NCBI GenBank assembly: GCA_963766505.1
Contig: CAVYAL010000001.1
Location: 682,001 to 746,000, forward strand
DNA: 64,000 nucleotides
DNA from: DATIRA01 sp963766505
GTDB lineage: Bacteria > Pseudomonadota > Gammaproteobacteria > Steroidobacterales > Steroidobacteraceae
Reading direction: 5' to 3'
The notes below the pieces were generated by a model. It was not told the origin of the DNA. It was given only the letters and a program-made list of their open reading frames with translations, and did not search any database. A program made the position numbers and the translations under genes. This document shows positions 8,237 to 16,140 of the stretch, piece by piece. Within the stretch, counting starts at the first letter, position 1; every line of letters begins with the position of its first letter.

Positions 8237-8704
8237 TCAAGCGGATCGAGGACTCACCCGAGCCTCGAACGCGAGCAAGGCACGCCCGGCGAACGCGGGC
8301 ACGCTCCAAAGCCGCAGCAGTTCGTCGCGGTTGAGCGCCACGGGCGCCAACCGGACTTGCCAGGTCGCGACAGGCGCTGAGCCCTCGCCATGCTTTCCCA
8401 CGGTCTGCAGCGGCGATGTGTGCAACCACTCCATGACTGCCCCGATCAGCCGCTCCTCCGCCTCGGTCTCTGCGCCGTCGATCCATGCGAGGTACTCGAG
8501 CTCGAGTGCAGGCAGCGTCTCACCAGGCCCCTGAGCATGGGCAGCAGGATGGCCGCGCAGCACAGGAGACTCGGCGAGCCGCAACATCTTGAGCTGCACC
8601 TCTGGCTGCGCCGTGCCGGCACCATGATCCACGTCCTGCAGCGAGGCCGCGAGCGACGCCCGGAGCGCACTGCCAACTTCCGCCACGACATTCGTTCGAT
8701 TCAT
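8237..8704 (-). CDS. DUF4255 (Pvc16 N-terminal-like) domain protein
   Basis: A 155-residue soluble protein. The pattern LELEYLAWIDG, then EERLIGAVMEWLHTSPL, then a C-terminal LNRDELLRLWS and a short LAFEARV strand, follows the layout of DUF4255, the N-terminal domain of Pvc16 in extracellular contractile injection systems and related phage-tail-like particles. Those genes normally sit beside sheath, tube and baseplate genes, none of which are in this window. Either this is an orphan of such a cluster or a distant homologue with another job. The assignment rests on motif order only and is moderate. Confidence 0.5.
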   Translation of the reverse strand: MNRTNVVAEVGSALRASLAASLQDVDHGAGTAQPEVQLKMLRLAESPVLRGHPAAHAQGPGETLPALELEYLAWIDGAETEAEERLIGAVMEWLHTSPLQTVGKHGEGSAPVATWQVRLAPVALNRDELLRLWSVPAFAGRALLAFEARVSPRSA

Positions 8705-8777
8705 AACAGCACCCCCCGGGTCGCAGCCAGCATCCGACGTACTCGTGATCGTCCGCGTTGATGACTGGTTGCTTGCT

Positions 8778-9170
8778 TCAGTAGTTGCCCTTGAACGGGA
8801 TCACGTGCCGCACCCCGCCGCGAGGGTTCGCGACATCGCCGCTGCGCCTCGGAATCAGGTGGATGTGGCAGTGGAAGACCGACTGCCCCGCGTCGTGACC
8901 CGCGTTCATCCCGACGTTGAACCCGGTCACCGACGGGTCCGCTGCCTGGATCTGCTTCCGGAGCACGTGGAGCAGCTCGTTGCAGGCGAGCACCTCCTCC
9001 GCGGTCAACCCGAAGTAATCCACGACGTGCCGCCGGGGAATCACCAGCGAATGTCCCTCGGTAACCGGGAATCCATCCCTGAACGCCAGCGCCAGTGCGT
9101 TCTGCACCACGACCCGGTCGGTCGGCAGATCGCAGAAAGGGCAGCTGCCGCTCGATGCGCCTTTGTTCAC
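8778..9170 (-). CDS. HIT family nucleotide hydrolase
   Basis: A 130-residue histidine-triad protein. The C-terminal HCHIHLIPRR is the H-x-H-x-H active-site motif; the N-terminal CPFCDLP pair of cysteines and VVQNALALAFRDGFPVTEGH match bacterial Hint/HIT enzymes that hydrolyse nucleoside phosphoramidates or dinucleoside polyphosphates. The frame is open further upstream, but the GTG at 9170 sits nine bases after a GAGGCAGG site and gives the standard HIT length, so it was taken as the start. It is a cytoplasmic enzyme. There is no operon context that narrows the substrate. Confidence 0.9.
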   Translation of the reverse strand: MNKGASSGSCPFCDLPTDRVVVQNALALAFRDGFPVTEGHSLVIPRRHVVDYFGLTAEEVLACNELLHVLRKQIQAADPSVTGFNVGMNAGHDAGQSVFHCHIHLIPRRSGDVANPRGGVRHVIPFKGNY

Positions 9171-9175
9171 TGTAT

Positions 9176-9346
9176 TTATCCTGCCTCTTTGCCGTCGCGT
9201 AAGCCAACCGGCGGAGCATTCCCCGGCCTCGATGACAGGGTACGCCAGCACCCGGGCGGCAGGTCAAACCAGCGCTCCAAGGCGTTCGTGAAGGCCGCCT
9301 GGCCTGCGGACCCGAGCATCGCGGCGCACGCGGTTGTCCTGGGCAT
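9176..9346 (-). CDS. Possible small ORF upstream of the HIT gene
   Basis: A 56-codon reading (MPRTTACAAMLGSAGQAAF at its start) ends five bases before the HIT start and has GC-rich third positions, at least in its first half. No ribosome site of good quality precedes the ATG, and no family was recognised. It fills most of the otherwise empty stretch between the HIT gene and the nucleotidyltransferase gene. It is listed as a candidate only. Confidence 0.2.
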   Translation of the reverse strand: MPRTTACAAMLGSAGQAAFTNALERWFDLPPGCWRTLSSRPGNAPPVGLRDGKEAG

Positions 9347-9505
9347 CGCGTACCCGATGGGCTACTTCCAGTCCCCGCCGCGAGCGAGCGCGAACGGGAC
9401 CGCGGGGCGACCTGCAGACAGTAGCCCCCACACACCCGAATCCGCAGCTCCAAGAATGAATCGCCACTGGCGTCGTGTCCGACACGCAGCGACAATGCTG
9501 ACGTT

Positions 9506-9997
9506 ATGCCCACCGATTTCATCAGTCTTTTTGGAGTGCTGATCGCGTCGCGGGTACGCTTCGTCGTGGTCGGCGGACTCGCGCTCCTCCTGCATGGTCT
9601 CGACCGCCTGACCGCAGATGTCGATCTCGTCATCGATCTTTCGACGGACGCCGCCCGGGACACGATCAAGGCACTGATCGACACCGGTTACCGACCGCTT
9701 GCGCCGGTTGATCCATTCGCGCTCGCCGACGCAGACCAGCGAGCTGAGTGGCAGAGCCAGCGGGGGATGCGGGTCTTCAGCTTCTGGGACTCGACAAATG
9801 CACGGCCGACGGTCGACGTAATGCTCGCGCCCGTCGTCCCCTTTGATGATCTCTGGACAGATGCTGAGCAGATGGATATCGGTGGTGTCAGCGTCCATGT
9901 TGCCTCTATCCCGCACCTCATTCGCCTGAAGGAAGCGGCCGGACGGGCACAAGACCTGGCCGACATCGAGCGGCTGCGAGCCAGGCTGCTAAACTGA
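9506..9997 (+). CDS. Nucleotidyltransferase-fold protein (AbiEii/MNT-like)
   Basis: A 163-residue protein with the minimal nucleotidyltransferase signature FVVVGGLALLLHG followed by DRLTADVDLVIDLS, i.e. the GG-x-A loop and the D-x-D metal site, plus a third acidic position in RPTVDVML. This is the arrangement of AbiEii-like and other stand-alone nucleotidyltransferases, several of which are toxins or antitoxins. It overlaps the start of a 73-residue protein by one base (TGATG), so the two are translationally coupled. Its substrate is unknown; a tRNA- or protein-modifying enzyme are both possible. Confidence 0.7.
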   Translation: MPTDFISLFGVLIASRVRFVVVGGLALLLHGLDRLTADVDLVIDLSTDAARDTIKALIDTGYRPLAPVDPFALADADQRAEWQSQRGMRVFSFWDSTNARPTVDVMLAPVVPFDDLWTDAEQMDIGGVSVHVASIPHLIRLKEAAGRAQDLADIERLRARLLN

Positions 9998-10218
9998 TGA
10001 CCATGGTGGAATTCGATCCTTCCTCGGAACCTCAGGCCTGGGGAAGCTGGGAAGACGCCGAGGCACTGCGACGCTGGTCGTTCGAGCGTCGAACTCCTGC
10101 CCAGCGACTTGCCTGGCTGCAGGCTGCGCTTGATCTCGCGTACCAGTCCGGGGCGATCAAGCCCCGCCGACCGGGCGGTCCGGATCCGTCTTGGCCCACC
10201 AGGAGCGCCTGCCGCTGA
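9997..10218 (+). CDS. Small partner protein of the nucleotidyltransferase
   Basis: A 73-residue protein read directly from the nucleotidyltransferase through a TGATG overlap. It has a conserved-looking WEDAEALRRWSFERRTPAQR segment and LAWLQAALDLAYQSGAI, both helical, and no membrane or signal segment. I know no named family for it. The tight coupling to a nucleotidyltransferase suggests the two proteins act together, as in toxin-antitoxin pairs, where one partner binds or is modified by the other. The last ten residues are of low complexity and could be non-native. Confidence 0.5.
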   Translation: MTMVEFDPSSEPQAWGSWEDAEALRRWSFERRTPAQRLAWLQAALDLAYQSGAIKPRRPGGPDPSWPTRSACR

Positions 10219-10364
10219 TACACGACGACCAGATCGATGGCCTTGATTGCTGAAGGCCGTGTGCCGCACGAAGCCCCTTCTGTCAGCAACTGTTGTCTCC
10301 GTCGTCGCGGAAACGCTACCCTGAGCGTCGAGTCCGCATCATCCGACACCAACGAGGAGAGTTG

Positions 10365-10496
10365 ATGGCCAAGCCGAACTATTCATTCCAGAAGAAGCAA
10401 CGCGAAGAAGCTGCCCGCAAGAAGCGCGAGGCTAAGCAGCAGCGGCGCCAGCAGAAGAAGGACGAAGCCGCTCCGCCGCCGCCGCGCCAGGACTGA
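10365..10496 (+). CDS. Small highly basic lysine/arginine-rich protein
   Basis: A 43-residue protein, MAKPNYSFQKKQREEAARKK followed by glutamine, arginine and lysine repeats and a proline-rich end. Small proteins with the same MAKPNYSFEKRQRE-like start occur widely in proteobacteria, usually alone. A GAGGAGAG ribosome site precedes the ATG by four to ten bases. The extreme positive charge suggests nucleic-acid binding, but no function is established. A longer reading exists upstream but lacks a ribosome site. Confidence 0.65.
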   Translation: MAKPNYSFQKKQREEAARKKREAKQQRRQQKKDEAAPPPPRQD

Positions 10497-10571
10497 AACC
10501 GGCTGGAGTCAACTCCCCTCCGTCAGGCCTCGCCCTGCCGGACATACAAGGATCGACACGCGGGGCAGCGC

Positions 10572-11552
10572 ATGGAACGCCTCGAGCGCTTTTATCGCAT
10601 CCAGCAGCTGCTGCGAGCCCGGCGCCTGGTGCGCACGCAGGAGTTCCTCGAGGAGCTCGAGGTCTCGCGCGCCACTTTCAAGCGCGACCTCGACTACCTG
10701 CGGGACCGCTTCCACGCCCCGATCCTCTACGACCGGGACAAGGAGGCCTACCGCCTGGATGAGAAGGCCGAGGACGGCGCCCTCTGGCAACTGCCAGGAC
10801 TGTGGTTCAACGCCCAGGAACTGCGCGCGCTGCTGACGATGGACCGCCTGCTCGACGACCTGCAGCCCGGGCTGCTGTCGGAGCTGATCGGACCGTTCAG
10901 GAAGCGGATTCGCGAACTGATGGACGTGGGCGAGCACTCCGCCGACGACATCGCCCGTCGCATCCGCGTGCTGTCGATGGGCGCCCGGGCGATCGAGCCC
11001 GCGCACTTCGGCGCGCTTGCCACCGCCCTGCTCTCGCGCCGGCGCCTGCGGATCCGCCACCACCGTCGCCAGGACGGCGACACGCTCGAGCGCGAGGTGT
11101 CTCCGCAACGCCTCGTCCACTACCGCGACAACTGGTACCTCGACTGCTTCTGCCACAAGCGGCAGGCGCTGCGCACCTTTGCAGTGGACGCAATCGAGGA
11201 CGCGACCGTGCTCGACAAGGCTGCCAAGGACGTGTCGGAGGACTCGCTCGACCGCCACTTCGCTTCAGGCTACGGCATCTTCGCCGGAATCGACACCCAG
11301 GAAGCCGTGCTGCTGTTCAACCCCACCCGCGCACGCTGGGTGAGCCGCGAAACCTGGCACCCGAAGCAGGACGGCAAGCTGCAGCTGGACGGGAGCTACC
11401 TGCTGAAGTTCCCTTACTCGCGAGAGCCTGAGCTCGTGATGGACGTGCTGAAGTACGGTGCCGACGTACAGGTGCTGGCACCGGAGTCGCTGCGCAAGGC
11501 TGTCGCCGCGGAACATGCCAGCGCGGCGAAGCTCTATCCCGGGACCCGCTGA
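10572..11552 (+). CDS. WYL-domain transcriptional regulator
   Basis: A 326-residue DNA-binding protein. Residues 1-60 form a DeoR-like winged helix (RIQQLLRARRLVRTQEFLEE, with the recognition helix around VSRATFKRDLDYL). The central and C-terminal part is a WYL domain, seen in the conserved PQRLVHYRDNWYLDCFCH stretch, and a WCX-like C-terminus. WYL proteins sense ligands, often nucleotides or nucleic acids, and regulate DNA-damage, defence or phage-related genes. There is no defence gene immediately beside it: the next gene codes for a membrane protein and begins 21 bases downstream, so the two may be co-transcribed. Confidence 0.88.
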   Translation: MERLERFYRIQQLLRARRLVRTQEFLEELEVSRATFKRDLDYLRDRFHAPILYDRDKEAYRLDEKAEDGALWQLPGLWFNAQELRALLTMDRLLDDLQPGLLSELIGPFRKRIRELMDVGEHSADDIARRIRVLSMGARAIEPAHFGALATALLSRRRLRIRHHRRQDGDTLEREVSPQRLVHYRDNWYLDCFCHKRQALRTFAVDAIEDATVLDKAAKDVSEDSLDRHFASGYGIFAGIDTQEAVLLFNPTRARWVSRETWHPKQDGKLQLDGSYLLKFPYSREPELVMDVLKYGADVQVLAPESLRKAVAAEHASAAKLYPGTR

Positions 11553-11573
11553 GGTCGTCGAATTCCTGTCCGC

Positions 11574-12692
11574 ATGGACCCGCGTGCCGCATTGCGCTCC
11601 GTTGCGCTACCGTTCCACGCTGCACCGCTGCTGCTGGTCGGCATCTTCGCGATGCTGCTGCGATTCGCCATCCAGGCAGGACCCGTCGGTATCCCGGTGT
11701 TCGCAATCGTCGGCTCCTGGTTCCTGAAGTACGGCTTCATGCTCCTCGACCACACCGCGCAGGGCCGACCTGGAGCGCCCGTGCTGTCGGTGGAGGCTGC
11801 GAATCCATTCGGAGAGATGCGGCCGCTGGCCTGGGGTTCGCTGATCGTCGTGTTCTACGCCGCCAGCGGGGCCCTCGGCGAACTGCTGGGCACGGGGGTC
11901 GCTTCAGCGCTGCGCCTGCTCGCGCTCGCCACGCTGCCCGCCGTCGTCACGGCCCACACGATCACTGGCTCATGGGCCGAGGCGCTGGACCCGCGCACCA
12001 TCGCCGAGACCACCCGGCGCCTCGGCTCAGGGTATCTGCTGATCGGCGGCATGGCCGCTGCCTGCTGGTGGCTCGGGCACACGATCGTGCTCGGCAGCGG
12101 TCACCTCTCGCTGCTTGCACGCATCGCACTGCTGATGCTGCTGTGGCTCGCCCTCTTCGCGCTGCTCGGTTCCGTCATCCACCAGCGACGCTTTGAACTC
12201 GGCTTCGAGCCCGAGCATTCCAACGAACGGATCGAGCAGCGCAGGATGGCGCAGCTCGCGCGCGAGCATGATCAGTTCATCGACCAGGTGTTCGCGGAAT
12301 ATCGTTCAGGTGCCCTGCAGGACGCCTGGTCCTCGATCGAGAATCGCGCGGTTGCCAGCGCGGATCCGAGCGCCGAATACGGCTGGATTTACCAGCGTAC
12401 GGCCTCGTGGCCGGATTCCAGGCTCGCGAACCGCATCGCCAGCGAGTTGCTGACCCGTCTGCTCGCAGCGAACCGCAATGGAGAGGCGCTCCAGTTGATG
12501 CGCAGCCACCTGCGAGTGGACTCCGCCTTCCGGCCCACGCGGTCCACGGAACTGCTCCGCCTCGCCGAACTCGCCCGGGACGGTGGGGATCGCCCGCTGG
12601 CCCGCGCACTGCTGAGCGACTTCGACCAGCGTTTTCCCGGCGACCCGGCATCCATGCGTGCCCGACGCATGGCGGAGCAGCTCGTTCGCTAG
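11574..12692 (+). CDS. Inner-membrane protein with a cytoplasmic helical-repeat domain
   Basis: A 372-residue protein. The first half (residues 1-205) contains about six hydrophobic helices (for example PLLLVGIFAMLLRFAIQ, SLIVVFYAASGALGELLG and IALLMLLWLALFALLGS); the second half is soluble, helical and TPR-like (helices around ENRAVASADPSAEYG, NRNGEALQLMRSHL, and GGDRPLARALLSDFDQ). The layout resembles DUF4013-type membrane proteins with a C-terminal repeat domain found in Xanthomonadales relatives. Its function is unknown. It lies directly after the WYL regulator. Confidence 0.6.
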   Translation: MDPRAALRSVALPFHAAPLLLVGIFAMLLRFAIQAGPVGIPVFAIVGSWFLKYGFMLLDHTAQGRPGAPVLSVEAANPFGEMRPLAWGSLIVVFYAASGALGELLGTGVASALRLLALATLPAVVTAHTITGSWAEALDPRTIAETTRRLGSGYLLIGGMAAACWWLGHTIVLGSGHLSLLARIALLMLLWLALFALLGSVIHQRRFELGFEPEHSNERIEQRRMAQLAREHDQFIDQVFAEYRSGALQDAWSSIENRAVASADPSAEYGWIYQRTASWPDSRLANRIASELLTRLLAANRNGEALQLMRSHLRVDSAFRPTRSTELLRLAELARDGGDRPLARALLSDFDQRFPGDPASMRARRMAEQLVR

Positions 12693-12708
12693 GCGGGCCG
12701 GTCAAATC

Positions 12709-13638
12709 TCAAAGCCGCACCCGCTCCTTCTTCCCCTCCCTGCCGGAGTACCGGCTCCAGGCATCGAAGGTCTCGACCTCCACCGAAGCGCCCTTTCCTG
12801 CGTATACCGCGCCCTTCAGCCACTCGAGCTCGGACGCCAGCTCTGCCGCCGGTCCAAGGTCCCGATACCACACCCGCTTCTCGGGCTCCCAACGATAGCC
12901 GCGGGCCCTGAGCACGTCCTTCGTTTCGAAAGGTGAACCGATTGCCCATACCCTGAGTGACGGCGCGCGTGCCGACTCCAGCAGCAGCCGCAAAGCCGAT
13001 CCTGCTTCCGGTTGCCCGGGTATCGGGCGCCTGAGCACCTCGAGCAACGCGCGACAGTCCATTTCCGCGCGATGGCCGTCGAAGAAGAACCCGTAGCGGT
13101 AGGCCAGGTACTCGAGCTTCGCCACCCCGAGCCCGAGTTCCGCCCAGGGCACCTCCTGCCAGGAGCAGGCCCAGGGCAGCGATGCGAAAAGCGGCAACCG
13201 CTGCTCTACGAACCGCCGGTCAAAGCCCGCGTTGTGCGCGATCACCAGCGCCGCACCGTCGACCAGCCGCGCGATCGCCGCCTCATCCAACCGCTGGCCG
13301 CGCACCATCTCGTCGGTGATGCCGTGTATTGCAGTGGACTCGGGCGGAATCGGGACACCGGGATCCTCGAGTCCGTCGTACACCTCGAGCACGCGACCGG
13401 CAGCGCCCGTCGCGCGGCAGTACTCGAACCTGACCAGCGCCAGCTCGATCACCTTGTCCGTCCCGGGGTCCGTCCCGGTGGTCTCGGTGTCGAGTATCAC
13501 CGCTTCGCCGGTTCTCGACCCGGCAAGTCCCGGGCACTCGGCCGACGCGTCCAGTCGTCGCAGCACCCGGTAGTCCGGATGCTCTTCCAGCCGCGCCGCC
13601 AGCGCTTCAGCGTCTTTCGAACGGCCTCCTGCTGCCAA
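12709..13638 (-). CDS. DnaQ-like 3'-5' exonuclease (DEDDh)
   Basis: A 309-residue cytoplasmic protein. Residues 46-205 form an RNase T/DNA polymerase III epsilon-type exonuclease domain: Exo I VILDTETTG with Asp50 and Glu52, Exo II LVIAHNAGFDRRF, and Exo III GHRAEMDCRALL, with the His of the DEDDh class. The remaining 100 residues hold a short domain with SPFETKDVLRARGYRWEPEK, typical of proteins annotated as 3'-5' exonuclease with a C-terminal DUF3820-like extension. It likely trims single-stranded DNA in repair or RNA ends; the exact substrate is unknown. Confidence 0.85.
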   Translation of the reverse strand: MAAGGRSKDAEALAARLEEHPDYRVLRRLDASAECPGLAGSRTGEAVILDTETTGTDPGTDKVIELALVRFEYCRATGAAGRVLEVYDGLEDPGVPIPPESTAIHGITDEMVRGQRLDEAAIARLVDGAALVIAHNAGFDRRFVEQRLPLFASLPWACSWQEVPWAELGLGVAKLEYLAYRYGFFFDGHRAEMDCRALLEVLRRPIPGQPEAGSALRLLLESARAPSLRVWAIGSPFETKDVLRARGYRWEPEKRVWYRDLGPAAELASELEWLKGAVYAGKGASVEVETFDAWSRYSGREGKKERVRL

Positions 13639-13790
13639 ACCATGCCTCCCGAGGCGGGCTTCGCCCGCGAACTGCCGCCCGATGCGGACGCATCGTCAGC
13701 ATCCCAACCCGCGCACCGCAGTGCAAGTCGCGGCGGGCAGGTAAGATGCTCCACGTGCGGGGCGGACCCGCACCGGATCGAGAAACCACG

Positions 13791-16097
13791 ATGTCACTGC
13801 TGTCGCGACTTTTCGGCAAATCTCCTCCCTCGCCTGCAACGCCGGCGACCGACGAAGCCACATTGCCGGTCGAGCCACCGCCGCCTGATCCGGCGATACG
13901 CGCGCGGGAGGAAGAAGTGAGCCTCACGAAGGCCATCGAGGCCGGCGACATGGCAACGGTCGGCAAGTGGGTGCTGGAGGGAAGCTCGACCGCCATCCGG
14001 CAGCGGGCCGCGCAGGCCATCGCGGATCTCGACCAGCTGCACGAGCTGATCCGGGCGACACGCCACGGGAACGACAAGAACGTCTACCGGATACTCGCGG
14101 CCCGGCGCGACGACACGCTCGCCTCGATGCGCGCCGCCGAGAAGCTCGCGGCGGACCTCGAGGCGACTGCCGCTGCCATCGCGCGGCACAGCAGCCGTCC
14201 GCACGACGCGTCTTATGCAGTCACGCTCGGCCAGCTGGAAGAGCGCTGGCGCGGGCTCGCGCCGCATGCAGCGCCGGAGGTGCAGCAGCAGACGGCTCGG
14301 CAGATCGAGCGGGCGCACGAGGTCATCGAGAATCACCGGCGGGCGCAGCAGGCGGAGGCGGAACGTGAGCGGGCCGCCGCAGTCGCCGCGGAGCAGGCGC
14401 GTCGGCAGCGCGAACTCGAGGCCGAGGCCAGGGCGACCGCGGCAGCCGAGGCGGCCCGGCTGCGCGAGGCCGAACGGCAGGCCGAGCGCGAGCAACGGGA
14501 AGCGGAGGAAGCCGAGCGGCGCCGCCTGGTCGGGCTGCTGCGACAGGCACAGGCGGCGCTCGAGCACGGCGGGACGGCGCGCGCTGCCCGGATGCGTGAA
14601 GCCATCGCCGAGAAGCTGCCGCAGGCCCCTGCCCTGCCCCCCTGGTTCGAGCGCCAGCTGCAGCAGCTCGACGAGAAAATCGAGGAACTGAAGGACTGGA
14701 AGACCTTCAGGGTCGTTCCGAAGCGGGCCGAGCTGCTGAAACAGATGCAGGCCCTGGTCGGCGCAGATGTCTCGCCGGAGGACCTGGCGAAGCGGATCCG
14801 GCGACTGCGGGACGAGTGGCGCAGCCTCAACCGGGGTGCCGGGGAGGACACGACGCCGGAGTGGGAGCAGTTCCAGCAGGCGGCGGAGCTCGCCTACGAG
14901 CCCTGCCGCGAGCACTTCGCCCGGCAGGCTGAGCTGCGGCGCGAGAACCAGCGGCAGCGCGAGGCGCTGATCGAGCGGCTCGCGACCTTCGCGGCGGAAC
15001 AGGCGGCGGAGAATCCGGACTGGCGGGCGATGCAGCATGCGCTCGCAACAGCCCGCCGTGAATGGCGCCAGTACGCGCCGGTCGAGCAGTCGGTCGTCAA
15101 GTCGCTGCAGCAACGATTCCATGCGCTTGCGAACGAGCTGCAGGCGCGCCTCGATGCCGAGTACGAGCGCAACGTGCAGTCCAGGCGCGAACTGATCGCC
15201 AGGGCCGAGGAACTCGTGAGTCTCGAGGACACTCGGCAGGCCATCGAGGAAGCGAAGGGCCTGCAACGAACCTGGAAGACGGTCGGGATCATCCCGCGGA
15301 AGCGGGACAACGCACTCTGGGAGGAATTCCGGCGACACTGCGACGCGATCTTCCAGCGCAGCTCGCAGGAAGCGGCAGCGCAAGTCGCAGCGCTCGATGC
15401 CGGCGTCGCCCGTGCGACGCAGCTGTGCGGGGAACTCGAGCAAATGGCTGCATCGGAAGGCGATGCGCTCTTATCCGGCGCGAAGCGGCTCGACGAGCTG
15501 CGTGGCGAGTTCCGGTCTATCGATCTGCCACGCGCCAGCGCTCGGGAGCTGCGCCAGCGGTTCTCGCGCGCGACGGACCGATACGCCGAGGCGCTCGCCC
15601 GGCAGCGCGCGGCGGCCGCGCGTCAGGGCTGGAACGACCTGCTGGCTGCTGCGGCACAGGTCAACGCCTACGCACTCGGGGCAGTCGGCGGAGCTTCCGA
15701 GGCGGACGGCGCGAGCCTGCAGGCCGCCGCCTCCGCCGCGCTGGCGTCGCTCTCACACGCACCGAAGCATGGCCGCGAACTGCTGGAGAAACGGATGACA
15801 GCCATCGCCGAGGGCGGCGCGAGCGCCGACCTCGAGGCGAACGAGGCGTCGCTGCGACTGCTGTGCGTGCGCGCAGAGCTCGCGGCAGGCCGGCCGACCC
15901 CTGAGCAGGACCTGGAGCTGCGCCGCGAGTACCAGATGCAGCGGCTCGTCGAATCAATGGGTCGCGGCGAAAGCATCAGCGCAGCCGAGCTCGATCAGAT
16001 CGCGCTCGAGTGGGTCACGGTCGGGCCCGTCGCAGCGGCGCTGCATGACGCGCTGCTCGCTCGATTCCGGAGTTGCCTCGACGCGCGCGGAAGCTGA
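13791..16097 (+). CDS. DUF349 domain protein, long coiled-coil
   Basis: A 768-residue cytoplasmic protein. The ATG at MSLLSRLFGK was preferred to an upstream start because homologues begin this way. Residues 20-130 are helical; residues 190-265 form a highly charged coiled coil rich in RREAE-type repeats; DUF349 repeats follow, each with the LKDWKTF / LQRTWKTVGIIPRKRDNALWEEF type of pattern. E. coli has no close named counterpart; in Mycobacterium and others DUF349 proteins are linked to starvation-induced cell aggregation or RNA binding. Transcribed divergently from the exonuclease with about 150 bases between them. Confidence 0.85.
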   Translation: MSLLSRLFGKSPPSPATPATDEATLPVEPPPPDPAIRAREEEVSLTKAIEAGDMATVGKWVLEGSSTAIRQRAAQAIADLDQLHELIRATRHGNDKNVYRILAARRDDTLASMRAAEKLAADLEATAAAIARHSSRPHDASYAVTLGQLEERWRGLAPHAAPEVQQQTARQIERAHEVIENHRRAQQAEAERERAAAVAAEQARRQRELEAEARATAAAEAARLREAERQAEREQREAEEAERRRLVGLLRQAQAALEHGGTARAARMREAIAEKLPQAPALPPWFERQLQQLDEKIEELKDWKTFRVVPKRAELLKQMQALVGADVSPEDLAKRIRRLRDEWRSLNRGAGEDTTPEWEQFQQAAELAYEPCREHFARQAELRRENQRQREALIERLATFAAEQAAENPDWRAMQHALATARREWRQYAPVEQSVVKSLQQRFHALANELQARLDAEYERNVQSRRELIARAEELVSLEDTRQAIEEAKGLQRTWKTVGIIPRKRDNALWEEFRRHCDAIFQRSSQEAAAQVAALDAGVARATQLCGELEQMAASEGDALLSGAKRLDELRGEFRSIDLPRASARELRQRFSRATDRYAEALARQRAAAARQGWNDLLAAAAQVNAYALGAVGGASEADGASLQAAASAALASLSHAPKHGRELLEKRMTAIAEGGASADLEANEASLRLLCVRAELAAGRPTPEQDLELRREYQMQRLVESMGRGESISAAELDQIALEWVTVGPVAAALHDALLARFRSCLDARGS

Positions 16098-16140
16098 GCA
16101 CGCCCGCCGCCGGCGCCACGCGGCATGCCCCGCGGGAACT

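Noticed and set aside
13794..15443. A 549-codon frame antisense to the DUF349 gene.
   Set aside because: Leucine/arginine-rich shadow of a coiled-coil gene; no motif or ribosome site.
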